DNA of 64,000 nt from Rugamonas rivuli (GTDB lineage: Bacteria > Pseudomonadota > Gammaproteobacteria > Burkholderiales > Burkholderiaceae_D): NCBI RefSeq assembly GCF_009380165.1, contig NZ_WHUF01000010.1:62001-126000 (forward strand). The letters are read 5' to 3'. The notes beneath the pieces were generated by a model, which saw only the letters and a list, made by a program, of their open reading frames with translations, was not told the origin of the DNA and did not search any database. Positions 34,755 to 42,966 of the stretch are shown in pieces. Numbering within the stretch: position 1 is the first letter of the stretch; every line of letters begins with the position of its first letter. The translations under genes and the position numbers were made by a program.

Positions 34755-35895
34755 CCTCGCCATCGCCGCGCAGCCGATCCGCACTGCGTCTGCACAGGCT
34801 GCACAGGCCCGATCGGCTGCGCGCGCGCTGCGCGGCTGGCGGCCATGTTTGACGATCCTGCTGGGCTGGCAGGTGCTGGCGCTGCTGGAAGCGCTGGCCA
34901 GGGCCGCCGACGCCAGCCACAGCGGGCGCACGCTGGCACTGGGCCATCTGTTGGCAGGCCTGGCGCTGCAATACCTGCCGCTGGTGCTCAACAGCTGGGT
35001 GCTGGCGCTGGTGTTCCACCGCCGGCAGGAAGCCATGCTGCGGCCATCCCGCTTGCTGCTGGCATTTTTTGTATCGATAGCGGTTTTCCTGCCACTGCTC
35101 ACCGGCGTCGACCTGCTGATCGTGCTGCTGCGCGACGGCCGCCCGTGGCGCGATTTCCCCGCCATGCTGTCCCAGCTCGGACACCTGACCTGGTGGTACA
35201 ACATCTTCGTGGTGAGCCTGGCTTTCCTGGCGCAGGCCGCGTACAGCGCGTGGCGGCGCGGCCGGCAGCAGGCATGGTCGGCGCAGCGCGCGCACACGGA
35301 AAACCTGCAACTGCGCCTGGGCCTGCTGCAAGGGCAGCTCAAGCCGCACTTCCTGTTCAACGCGCTCAACAGCATCAGCGCGCTGGTGCGCACCGCCGAT
35401 GCCGCGCTGGCCGACCGCGCCCTGCAACGCCTGGGCGAGCTGCTGCACTACGCGCAGGCGGCGGGCCATGGCCGGCCGGCCAGCGTGGCCGATGAGCTCG
35501 ACTTCCTGCGCGCCTACCTCGAACTGCAAAGCCTGCGCTACGGCGACCGCATGCACGTGGACTGGACGGTCGATGAGCGCGACTGGCGACGCCACGCCTG
35601 TCCGCCGCTGCTGTTTCAGCCGCTGGCGGAAAACGCCGTGCACCACGGCGTCGAACCGCATCAACTGGAATGCCGCATCGATATCGCGCTGGCCTGTGCC
35701 GACGGCATGGTCTGCCTGCGCATCACCAACCCGGTCCTGGCGGGCGCGCGCGCCGGCCATGGACTGGGCCTGACCATGACGCGCGAACGCCTCGCCATCC
35801 TGTACGGGCAGCGCGCCGACCTTCACATAGACGCCGATGAACACCACTACACTATCGAACTGCGTTTCCCCGCCGACGGCCAGCAAGCGGCCTAG
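34744..35895 (+). CDS. LytS-type sensor histidine kinase
   Basis: A 383-residue inner-membrane kinase: about four membrane helices (30-170), a linker coiled coil, then His_kinase (LKPHFLFNALNSI, His202) and HATPase_c with AENAVHHGVE and GHGLGLTMTRERLAILYG. The start MTIDLAIAAQ lies inside the end of the pseudokinase gene, 11 nt overlap, and the C-terminus overlaps the response regulator by 59 nt. The stimulus is unknown; there is no separate extracellular sensor domain, so sensing is probably by the membrane part or via the pseudokinase. Confidence 0.92.
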   Translation: MTIDLAIAAQPIRTASAQAAQARSAARALRGWRPCLTILLGWQVLALLEALARAADASHSGRTLALGHLLAGLALQYLPLVLNSWVLALVFHRRQEAMLRPSRLLLAFFVSIAVFLPLLTGVDLLIVLLRDGRPWRDFPAMLSQLGHLTWWYNIFVVSLAFLAQAAYSAWRRGRQQAWSAQRAHTENLQLRLGLLQGQLKPHFLFNALNSISALVRTADAALADRALQRLGELLHYAQAAGHGRPASVADELDFLRAYLELQSLRYGDRMHVDWTVDERDWRRHACPPLLFQPLAENAVHHGVEPHQLECRIDIALACADGMVCLRITNPVLAGARAGHGLGLTMTRERLAILYGQRADLHIDADEHHYTIELRFPADGQQAA

Positions 35896-36664
35896 GACGG
35901 TCCTGATCGTCGACGACGAGCTGCCGGCGGTCGCCAACCTGGAATGGCTGCTGGCCCGGCGGCCGCACTGGCGCATGCTGCCGTCGTGCCGTTCGAGCGA
36001 ACAGGCGCGCATCCAGCTGAAGGCGACGCCGGCCGACCTGGTGCTGCTCGACATCCAGATGCCCGGCCAGTCGGGCCTGGAATTCGCGCGCGAATTGTGC
36101 CGGCAGCCGTCCGCGCCGATGATCGTCTTCACCACCGCCTACGACGAGCATGCGCTGAGCGCCTTCGACATCTTCGCGCTGGACTATGTGCTCAAGCCCT
36201 TCGACGACGAGCGCTTCGACCGCATGCTCAGGCGCGCGGCGCAGATGCTGGAGCTGAACCAGCAGGCCGAGCTGAACGGCGCCGTGCACGACTACCTGCG
36301 CGACCGCGCGGCCGACGAGGCGGCGCAGGCCGCGCCGCTGCTGGAGCAGCTGGTGGTGCGCACCGCCAGCGGCCTGGAGCGCGTTTCGGTGGACGACATC
36401 GAGTGGATAGGCGCGGCCGGCAACTACGTCGAACTGCACCTGGCCGGGCGCGTGGTCCTGCACCGCACCACCATCACGGCGATCGCCGGACGCTTGCCGG
36501 CGCAGGACTTCGTCCGCGTGCACCGTACCGCCGTGGTGCGCAAGTGCGCCATCGTCGGCCTGCGCAGCGACAGCGACGGCGCTCCCGCAGTGCGGCTGGC
36601 GCAGGGCGATACGGTGCGGGTCAGCGCCAGTTACCTCAAGCAGGTGCAGACCTTGTTTGCCTGA
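35837..36664 (+). CDS. LytTR-type response regulator
   Basis: A 275-residue transcription factor. The receiver domain (20-140) has acidic Asp26/Asp27, phospho-acceptor Asp72 in LVLLDIQMPG, FTTAYDE and LKPFDDERF. A linker precedes a LytTR DNA-binding domain (about 170-275: VRTASGLERVSVDDIEWIGA, YVELHLAGR, FVRVHRTAVVRK). LytTR proteins bind direct repeats rather than palindromes; no target was located. Its ATG is buried 59 nt inside the kinase gene, an unusually long overlap that implies reinitiation or coupling; no later in-frame ATG would keep the receiver intact. Confidence 0.93.
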   Translation: MNTTTLSNCVSPPTASKRPRTVLIVDDELPAVANLEWLLARRPHWRMLPSCRSSEQARIQLKATPADLVLLDIQMPGQSGLEFARELCRQPSAPMIVFTTAYDEHALSAFDIFALDYVLKPFDDERFDRMLRRAAQMLELNQQAELNGAVHDYLRDRAADEAAQAAPLLEQLVVRTASGLERVSVDDIEWIGAAGNYVELHLAGRVVLHRTTITAIAGRLPAQDFVRVHRTAVVRKCAIVGLRSDSDGAPAVRLAQGDTVRVSASYLKQVQTLFA

Positions 36665-36786
36665 ACGGGGGGCGGCGGCCGGTTCATCCCAAATCCTGCC
36701 CAATTGATCACATACACATAGCCGGCAGTTTTACCTTCGTGGCAAGCTTCGCAGACCTTACGGCTTACCACAGGAGGATCACCAAG

Positions 36787-37734
36787 ATGAACAAGATCGT
36801 TATCGGCATGCTGGCCCGCATCGCCTGCATGGTTTTCGCTTGCGTCGCGATGAACGCGTCCGCGCAGACGGTGGCGCAGGACGTCGACAGATCGCTGGAA
36901 AGCAGCGTCAAGACCGTGCGTGTCCACAATCTCGATTTCCCCGTACTCGACGTCGGCAAAGGGCCTGTCGTCTTGCTGTTGCACGGCTTTCCTGACTCGC
37001 ACCGCGTATGGCGCAAGCAGGTGGCCCCATTGGTTCGCGCCGGCTACCGCGTGATCGCGCCGGACCTGCGCGGTTACGGCGATGCGCCGACCTTCCCCAA
37101 CGTCGCCGACTACAGCATCAACAAGGTGCTGGGCGATGTGGTCGGCCTGCTCGATGTGCTGAAAATCCAGCAGGCGCGCGTGGTCGGCCACGACTGGGGC
37201 GCGGCCGTGGCCTGGTACCTGGCGGCGTTCTTCCCCGACCGCGTGGAGCGCTTGATGGTGATGTCGGTGGGAGCGCCGTGGACGCCCGAGTTCAGCAGCA
37301 TCGAGCAGCGCGAGAAATCCTGGTACGGCTTGTTCTTCCAGTTCGAAGGCGTGGCCGAAGCGCAGCTGCGCAAGAACGATTGGGCGCTGTTGCGCGGCCT
37401 GGCCCGCAACGAGGGCGATATCGACGCGGCCATCGTGCACTTCTCGCGGCCGGGTGCGCTGACGGCGGCGCTCAACTGGTACCGCGCCAATTCCAAGCCG
37501 GTGATGCCGGCGCCGGACGGCACGCCGCCGCAGCCGCTGCCGAAGGTGCGCGCCGACGTCACCGGCGTCTGGAGCGAGCAGGACCACTATCTGACCGAGG
37601 AGCAGATGCAGGCCTCGGGTAGCGAGGTGCTGGGCAAATGGCGCTACCAGCGGCTGGACCGGGCGGGCCACTGGATGATGCTGGAACAGCCGCGCCAGGT
37701 CAGCGAGCTGATACTGGACTTCTTGGCCCGCTGA
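36787..37734 (+). CDS. exported alpha/beta hydrolase, epoxide-hydrolase-like
   Basis: A 315-residue alpha/beta hydrolase with a signal peptide (cleavage near NASAQT, 27). It has HGFPDS at 66-71, and the nucleophile is Asp136 in GHDWGAAVAW, as in epoxide hydrolases and haloacid/fluoroacetate dehalogenases rather than serine esterases. The C-terminal base is the His in RAGHWMMLEQP. A strong AGGAGG ribosome site fixes the start. Soluble epoxide hydrolases need two lid Tyr residues, which cannot be assigned by eye, so the reaction (epoxide or C-halogen hydrolysis) remains open. It lies 122 bp after the LytTR gene and may be independent of it. Confidence 0.88.
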   Translation: MNKIVIGMLARIACMVFACVAMNASAQTVAQDVDRSLESSVKTVRVHNLDFPVLDVGKGPVVLLLHGFPDSHRVWRKQVAPLVRAGYRVIAPDLRGYGDAPTFPNVADYSINKVLGDVVGLLDVLKIQQARVVGHDWGAAVAWYLAAFFPDRVERLMVMSVGAPWTPEFSSIEQREKSWYGLFFQFEGVAEAQLRKNDWALLRGLARNEGDIDAAIVHFSRPGALTAALNWYRANSKPVMPAPDGTPPQPLPKVRADVTGVWSEQDHYLTEEQMQASGSEVLGKWRYQRLDRAGHWMMLEQPRQVSELILDFLAR

Positions 37735-37767
37735 ACGAAAAAAGGCCCGCCGGCATAGGCGGGCCTT
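37735..37767 (-). terminator. rho-independent terminator (leftward)
   Basis: A 10-bp stem AAGGCCCGCC/GGCGGGCCTT with a 6-nt loop is followed leftward by a run of Ts. It implies a leftward transcript, matching the small gene at 37785. Confidence 0.8.
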
Positions 37768-37784
37768 GGGGGCGGGCAGGGCAA

Positions 37785-37970
37785 TCAGCCGCGGCGCACC
37801 AGCTTCATGCCGTTGGCGCGGCCGCCGTAAGCCACCATGCCGGTGATCTTGCCGCTGCCGTCACGTTCCAGACGGACCACCAGGCCACCGGTGCCGAAGG
37901 CGTCGGCGAACACCGGCACCAGCGGCTGTTCGTCGAAGCGCGGGATCGACATCCACAGCTCCCCGGCCAT
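37785..37970 (-). CDS. small protein of unknown function
   Basis: A 61-residue frame, MAGELWMSIPRFDEQPLVPV to MKLVRRG, preceded by GGGGAG at ribosome-site distance and followed by a terminator on the same strand. The pattern LVVRLERDGSGKITGMVAYG is like the C-terminal module of exported serine hydrolases and related proteins, so it may be either a real small protein or the remnant of a larger gene. No matching N-terminal part is visible upstream in any frame. Confidence 0.5.
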   Translation of the reverse strand: MAGELWMSIPRFDEQPLVPVFADAFGTGGLVVRLERDGSGKITGMVAYGGRANGMKLVRRG

Positions 37971-38109
37971 TGCGCTTCTCCCCTGGCGAGCGATCTCATG
38001 TATGAGGCCATCTTACACCCGGACAGCGTGATTATTCGAGAGTTTTCCCGCGCCATAAAACGCCCATACTTGATGCCTTGCCTGTCTGCTGATGTGTAGA
38101 GGTGATCCC

Positions 38110-39720
38110 ATGATGTCCGGCGATATTTCGGAGCCCATCGCAGGCTTGCCAGCCCCTGTGCCGCCGCGCCTGCCGCTGATGTTGCTGGCCATCGTCTTTG
38201 TCGTGCTGGTGTGCGTTTCCCTGATCGGCATGCAGGCCTGGCTCACCGTGCATGCGCGGACCGTGCAAATCGCCGAATCGGAAGCGGCCTCCGCCAACCT
38301 GGCGGAGGCCGTGGCCCAGCATGCCTACGACACGATCAAGGAAGCCGACACGGTGCTGGTGGGCCTGGTCGAGCGGCTCGAACACGATGGCAGGTCGGAG
38401 CCCGAGCTCGGCCGCATCCATGAGCTGCTGGTGCACCGCGTCGCGGAACTGCCGCAGCTGCACGGCATCTTTGTCTACGACGCCGACGGCAGCTGGCTGG
38501 TCAATGCGCAGCCGGTGTTGCTGCGCAATCAGAACAACTCGGACCGCGCGTACTTCATCTACCACCGCGAGCACGCCTACCGGGGCATGCATATCGGCCC
38601 GCCGGTGCGCAGCAAATCCACCGGCGACTGGATCGTGACGGTGTCGCGCCGCATCGACCGGCCGGACGGCTCCTTTGCCGGCGTGGTGCTGGCCACCATC
38701 GACATGGATTACTTCCAGCGATATTTTCAACGCTTCAATATCGGCGAGGAGGGGGCGATCTTCCTGGCGCTCGACAGCGGCATCGTGCTGGTGCGCCGGC
38801 CGTTCAGCGAAAAATCGCTGGGCAGGGATATCTCCAGGCTGCCGCTGTTCCGCGACTACCTGCCGAAGGCGCCGGTCGGCACCGTCACGTTCACGTCGGC
38901 CCAGGACGGCGTGACGCGGATTAACAGCTACCGCCGCCTGGAGCAGTATCCGCTGGTGGTCTCGGCCGCGCTGTCCAAGGCCGAGGTGCTGGCGCCGTGG
39001 CGTGCCGACGCCTATCTGTTCGGCGGCGGCGCGGTGGTGCTGGTGGTGGCGATCGCGCTGCTGGGCCTGCGGCTGGTGCGCCAGATACAACTGAGGACGC
39101 TGGCCGAAGCGGAACTGGTGCGCGCCCGCAATTCGCTGGAGACATTGAACCAGACGCTGGAGCGGCTGGCCATGCAGGATGGCTTGACCGGGCTGGCCAA
39201 CCGCCGCCAGTTCGACACCTCGCTGAAGAACGAGTTCAGCCGGGCCATGCGCAGCGCCAGTTCGCTGGCGCTCATCATGATCGATGTCGATTGCTTCAAG
39301 CAGTACAACGATCTCTACGGCCATGCGGCCGGCGACGAATGTTTGAAGGCGATCAGCAAGGTCGTGGCCGACAAGAAGCACCGGCCGGGCGATGTGGCCG
39401 CGCGCTATGGCGGCGAGGAGCTGGTGGTGCTGCTGCCGGGGACGGATGTGGCGGGCGCCATCGCGGTGGCCGAGAATATCCGGGCGGCCATCGAGGCGCT
39501 GGAGCTGCAGCATAACGGCAATGTGAGCGGCCATGTGACCGTCAGCGCCGGCGTCGAAGCCTTCGCGCCGGTGCGCTTCGAGACCGAGCCGGTCGATCTG
39601 GTCAAGGCTGCGGATCAGGCGCTGTACCGTGCCAAGTCGCAGGGGCGCAACCGGGTGTGTTCAGGCGGCGATGATGGCGGGCGCCAGGCGGCGCCGGTGT
39701 TCGCTTGCTCGCGGAGTTGA
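38110..39720 (+). CDS. dCache-GGDEF diguanylate cyclase
   Basis: A 536-residue inner-membrane diguanylate cyclase: TM1 about 22-46, a periplasmic dCache_1 sensor (about 55-290; FVYDADGSWLVNAQPV, YFIYHREHAYRGMHIGPPVR, FAGVVLATIDMDYFQRYF), TM2 about 302-322, a coiled-coil linker, then GGDEF (about 355-520) with an active GGEEL site and an upstream RPGD inhibitory I-site. It makes cyclic-di-GMP in response to a small periplasmic ligand. The second ATG pair at 38110 has an excellent AGAGGTGAT ribosome site, so the in-frame ATG at 38092 is not used. Confidence 0.93.
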   Translation: MMSGDISEPIAGLPAPVPPRLPLMLLAIVFVVLVCVSLIGMQAWLTVHARTVQIAESEAASANLAEAVAQHAYDTIKEADTVLVGLVERLEHDGRSEPELGRIHELLVHRVAELPQLHGIFVYDADGSWLVNAQPVLLRNQNNSDRAYFIYHREHAYRGMHIGPPVRSKSTGDWIVTVSRRIDRPDGSFAGVVLATIDMDYFQRYFQRFNIGEEGAIFLALDSGIVLVRRPFSEKSLGRDISRLPLFRDYLPKAPVGTVTFTSAQDGVTRINSYRRLEQYPLVVSAALSKAEVLAPWRADAYLFGGGAVVLVVAIALLGLRLVRQIQLRTLAEAELVRARNSLETLNQTLERLAMQDGLTGLANRRQFDTSLKNEFSRAMRSASSLALIMIDVDCFKQYNDLYGHAAGDECLKAISKVVADKKHRPGDVAARYGGEELVVLLPGTDVAGAIAVAENIRAAIEALELQHNGNVSGHVTVSAGVEAFAPVRFETEPVDLVKAADQALYRAKSQGRNRVCSGGDDGGRQAAPVFACSRS

Positions 39721-39787
39721 CCTGCTGTGGCACTAAGGCGAGCCGCGAAGGTATATCATGGCGGTCGTTTCAACGATAGGACCAGGC

Positions 39788-40744
39788 ATGATCATAGCGA
39801 CTCACAGCGGCAAGTTTCACGCGGACGACGCGTGGGCGGTCGCCGTACTGAAGGTATTATTCCCGGACGCGGACATTATCCGGACGCGCGACCCGGCGGC
39901 GATTGAAGCGGCCGACTTTGCCGTCGATGTCGGCGGCATCTGGGACCCGGCCACCGGCCGCTTCGACCACCATCAAAAAGGCTTCGACGGAGCACGGCAG
40001 AGCGGCGTGCCGTATGCCAGCGCCGGCCTGGTATGGCGGGAATATGGCGCGCGCTGCGTCGCGGCGCTGGCCCTGGCGCATGGCGGACACCAGCTGCCGG
40101 ACGACAAGGCGCGGGAGATCGCCTACGGCATCGATGCGGACGTGGTGCAGTACCTCGATTTGTCGGACGTGGGGGCGGCGAAGAGCGCACCGGGCGGCTA
40201 TGGTCTCTCGGCCGTGATCTCGGGCTACAACACCAACTGGCTGGACGAGCAAAGGCTGGGCTACGGCGAGGCGGCGGATGCCTACCGCATGGCCCAGTTC
40301 CGCCGCGCGATGGACGTGCTGACCGACGTCATGCTCAATGCCGTGAGATACCGGCTTGGCGCATTGCTCGCGCTGGAGCAAGTCCGGCAGGCGGAGCTGC
40401 TCGACGGCGGCCAGGTGCTGTTCCTGAAAAACGGCGCGCTGCCGTGGGGCCAGGTGGTGCGCAAGGAAATGCCGAAGGTGCTGTTCGTCATCAGCCACAA
40501 CCTGGCCGAGCAACGCCACATGCTGCATACCGTCTCGGTCAGCGCCGAGAGTTTCGAGGCGCGGGCCGATTTGCCTGAAGCATGGGCGGGCTTGCGCGAT
40601 GCCGAGCTGGCGGCGGTGACCGGCGTGCCGGATGCCGGCTTTTGCCACAACGGCAGGTTTATCGCCTCGGCCAAGTCATACGAGGGGATACGCGCGCTGG
40701 CGGCGCTGGCGCTGCAGGACGTCGGCAAAGGCGGCGCGGGCTAG
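39788..40744 (+). CDS. MYG1 family protein (UPF0160)
   Basis: A 318-residue protein of the MYG1 family: MIIATHSGKFHADDAWAVAV, DHHQKGF, SAGLVWREYG and GFCHNGRFIASAKSYEG. The DHH-type metal-binding pattern (HADD, DHH) is consistent with the metal-dependent nuclease activity reported for eukaryotic MYG1. Bacterial members are uncharacterised. The start is the ATG preceded by AGGACCAGG. It is a single-gene unit convergent with the next hydrolase. Confidence 0.9.
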   Translation: MIIATHSGKFHADDAWAVAVLKVLFPDADIIRTRDPAAIEAADFAVDVGGIWDPATGRFDHHQKGFDGARQSGVPYASAGLVWREYGARCVAALALAHGGHQLPDDKAREIAYGIDADVVQYLDLSDVGAAKSAPGGYGLSAVISGYNTNWLDEQRLGYGEAADAYRMAQFRRAMDVLTDVMLNAVRYRLGALLALEQVRQAELLDGGQVLFLKNGALPWGQVVRKEMPKVLFVISHNLAEQRHMLHTVSVSAESFEARADLPEAWAGLRDAELAAVTGVPDAGFCHNGRFIASAKSYEGIRALAALALQDVGKGGAG

Positions 40745-40786
40745 GCGGCGGGGCGGTCGAGCCCTTTTCGCGCAAATCGAACCATC

Positions 40787-41779
40787 TCAATTCGGTTTCA
40801 AATTTTTGCCGAAAAAATCGACCACCGCAGTGTTGAATGTTTGGTGAAACGCTGCTCTGTCAAAGCCAGGGGCGCTTTTACAAATGGCGGGGGCGATGTT
40901 CGCAAGTGCGACGCTGCAAGGCGGCAGGAAGTCAAAATGGCCAGCTTTGTGCGCCACGTGGTAGTCCGGCACTTCCGGGAGCGCCCGACGAACTGCCTCG
41001 GCGTAACGAGGATGCGGCAGCAGGACGTCATCCTCGGCACGCCAGAGCTGCACCGGTATCTTGACGTTTTTCAGGCCGTCCGGCGAGAGCGTGAACCCCA
41101 GCGCCGGAGCCGCCACAACCGCAGCCTTGATGCGATGATCTTGCACAGGGCTGGTATCGGGCAGCGCGACACCGGCCGCCCCGGTCTTCGCCATCAGCTG
41201 GCAAGCAAAATCTTCCGGATGCTCGCGGCACATCGGCCCCACCTTGGAGAAATCTGCAAGCCCGCCTATGCTTGCCAGCGTGGTAAAGCCGCCGGCGGAA
41301 AATCCGAACATCCCGATACGAGCTGAGTCGATGGTGGCGTGGCCGTCCCAGCTTGACAACATATGGTCTATCACACGACTCATTTGCTTGGGGCGATCCA
41401 TGATGTATATGCTGCGGCTCTGGTCGGCATAGTTGTCTCCGGTGTGGCTGACGGCCGCAACGACATAGCCCGCGTCAGCCAGGGCGATGGCGGTATCGTA
41501 GTGCTCCAGGTACGAACCACCGGTGCCGTGCGACATCACCACCAAGGGCAAGGCCCGTCCTTCGACGGCGCCGTTGAACGCCACTGACATCGTTGTCGCT
41601 CCCATGGCCATGGACTGCGGTGTGGCCTGGCTCGGATACCAGATGCCAATCTCCAGCGGCTTGCCGCTGGGATCGACGGCAAATCCGTGCTGGAATCCGG
41701 CAGCATGGACGCAAGTGGAGGTAAGTACCAGGGCCAGAGCCGTCACGGCAGAAAACACAGTTGATTTCAAGTTGTTCAT
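40787..41779 (-). CDS. exported alpha/beta hydrolase (dienelactone hydrolase-like)
   Basis: A 330-residue hydrolase with a signal peptide (MNNLKSTVFSAVTALALVLT; cleavage near CVHAAG). HGTGG forms the oxyanion region, GMFGFSAGG the nucleophile elbow, EDDVLLP the acid strand and KAGHFDFL the base. It resembles the predicted dienelactone hydrolase/PAF-acetylhydrolase group. The start is set by the signal peptide, although the ribosome site is poor. Base composition is somewhat less GC-rich than the flanks. It lies 40 nt after the winged-helix gene on the same strand and may belong to that unit. Confidence 0.87.
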   Translation of the reverse strand: MNNLKSTVFSAVTALALVLTSTCVHAAGFQHGFAVDPSGKPLEIGIWYPSQATPQSMAMGATTMSVAFNGAVEGRALPLVVMSHGTGGSYLEHYDTAIALADAGYVVAAVSHTGDNYADQSRSIYIMDRPKQMSRVIDHMLSSWDGHATIDSARIGMFGFSAGGFTTLASIGGLADFSKVGPMCREHPEDFACQLMAKTGAAGVALPDTSPVQDHRIKAAVVAAPALGFTLSPDGLKNVKIPVQLWRAEDDVLLPHPRYAEAVRRALPEVPDYHVAHKAGHFDFLPPCSVALANIAPAICKSAPGFDRAAFHQTFNTAVVDFFGKNLKPN

Positions 41780-41819
41780 GGATGGTTCCCAAGGAAAGCA
41801 GCAGCAATAAAATGTAGCG

Positions 41820-42116
41820 TCATCCCGATATGCCCAGAATGCCGTGCAGATAGGCGACATGCTGGTCAAATGCGCTTCTTCCGCTGGCGGAAATGGCGAT
41901 ACGCGTGCGCGGTTTTTTTCCGATAAAGTCTTTCTCGACCATGACGTAGCCGGCTTTTTCCAGGGTGCCGATATGCGCGCCGAGGTTGCCTTCTGTGGCC
42001 TCCACGATCGCGCGCAAACGCACGAATTCAAGTTGCTCTCCGCGCGGCAGGGCTTTAAGCGTCGCCATGATTTTTAACCGAACGGGTTGGTGGATGATGT
42101 CGTTGAATTGGGCCAT
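41820..42116 (-). CDS. winged-helix transcriptional regulator
   Basis: A 98-residue single-domain regulator (winged helix, HTH_34/MarR-like): HQPVRLKIMATLKALPRGEQ, FVRLRAIVEATEGNLGAHIG, TLEKAGYVMVEKDFIGKKPR. The family usually pairs with a membrane protein of the kind encoded just upstream. It starts 1 nt after that gene's stop (TGA-C-ATG), so the two are translationally coupled. The target is unknown, perhaps its own operon. Confidence 0.88.
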   Translation of the reverse strand: MAQFNDIIHQPVRLKIMATLKALPRGEQLEFVRLRAIVEATEGNLGAHIGTLEKAGYVMVEKDFIGKKPRTRIAISASGRSAFDQHVAYLHGILGISG

Positions 42117-42117
42117 G

Positions 42118-42666
42118 TCACACCCGCTTCAGCCATGCGCCGGTCAGTATCAGGGCGCTGCCGCCAACAGTGGCCATCCATAAATTGAAGTGGCTGTGCA
42201 GCAGGAAGAAGCCGAGCAAGGTGAGGGCGCCGATGAGTGCGCCCAGGATCACGAGTCGTCTGCCGTGCCAGATGCCAAGAAGGACATAGGCGGTGGCGAT
42301 GAGCAGCGGAACAAAGGCGGACATCTGCTTGCCCGAATGCGGCGGCAAGATCGCAAAAGTCGCCATCGTGAAAGCCACGAGGGTGAGGAGGACGGCGCCG
42401 ATGCGCCGATGCTCTTTGCCGCCGGCCCAGCCGCTGGCGCGCGCAATGCAGATCGACAGGGCTGCGCCGACGCTGTTCGCGATCAGCCATATCAGTCCCG
42501 CTTCGGCAGGCAAGGCGTCGCTTAAACCGTAGGCCGCCATCCACACGCAACCCCAGAGTATCAAGTGGGGCGATATCTTCGTGTATTTGTACAGCGTCGC
42601 GCTGCGATGGCCCGCGTGCTCCAAATCCTGCAGTGCGCTTTCCGCCTGCTCTTTTGATATTGTCAT
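42118..42666 (-). CDS. small integral membrane protein
   Basis: A 182-residue protein with a cytosolic N-terminus (MTISKEQAESALQDLEHAGH) and about five membrane helices (LILWGCVWMAAYGLSDALP, IWLIANSVGAALSICIA, IGAVLLTLVAFTMATFAIL, FVPLLIATAYVLLGIW, LVILGALIGALTLLGFFLL). Homologues are typically coexpressed with an HTH_34 regulator, as here. Function unknown; it may be the membrane sensor of that pair. Confidence 0.82.
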   Translation of the reverse strand: MTISKEQAESALQDLEHAGHRSATLYKYTKISPHLILWGCVWMAAYGLSDALPAEAGLIWLIANSVGAALSICIARASGWAGGKEHRRIGAVLLTLVAFTMATFAILPPHSGKQMSAFVPLLIATAYVLLGIWHGRRLVILGALIGALTLLGFFLLHSHFNLWMATVGGSALILTGAWLKRV

Positions 42667-42747
42667 CGAGTTTATCCCTATTAATTCAGAGTACTCTATC
42701 ATGCAGAGTATTTGCGCACAAGCGGCGACGCGCATGCTGTTGAAATA

Positions 42748-42873
42748 GACCGGGACGTGGAGATTGCGAAACCTGGAAACGAAAACGCCAACCTGCATGG
42801 GTTGGCGTTCTGTTTGACACTGTTCTTGGTGGCCGGGGCGGAATCGAACCACCGACACAAGGATTTTCAATCC
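42748..42873 (-). repeat. direct repeat, left copy (tRNA-Phe downstream region plus 3' half)
   Basis: About 125 bp repeat the segment 44489-44613. It includes a hairpin terminator (AACGCCAACC/GGTTGGCGTT, 42784-42809) and, at 42827-42873, the 3' half of tRNA-Phe from the anticodon stem-loop to CCA with one base missing in the acceptor arm. The terminator stem differs from the right copy by a G-C to A-T pair change that keeps pairing. Confidence 0.8.
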
Positions 42874-42907
42874 GTTGGCCGCAGGTTCGAATCCCGCACG
42901 GCCTACC
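42861..42907 (+). pseudogene. chimeric tRNA remnant (tRNA-Lys-like 3' half)
   Basis: On the plus strand, after GGATTTTCAATCC (shared with the tRNA-Phe remnant of the other strand), the sequence TTGGCCGCAGGTTCGAATCC continues as an acceptor-like ACGGCCTACC. It resembles the 3' half of a bacterial tRNA-Lys as I remember it, with a mismatched T stem and no proper CCA. It is not a functional tRNA. Confidence 0.5.
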
Positions 42908-42966
42908 GCGAATACAGCAGTACAGATCAGGGGCAGTGAGCATTGGCTCCCCAGCCCTTTTTGCGT

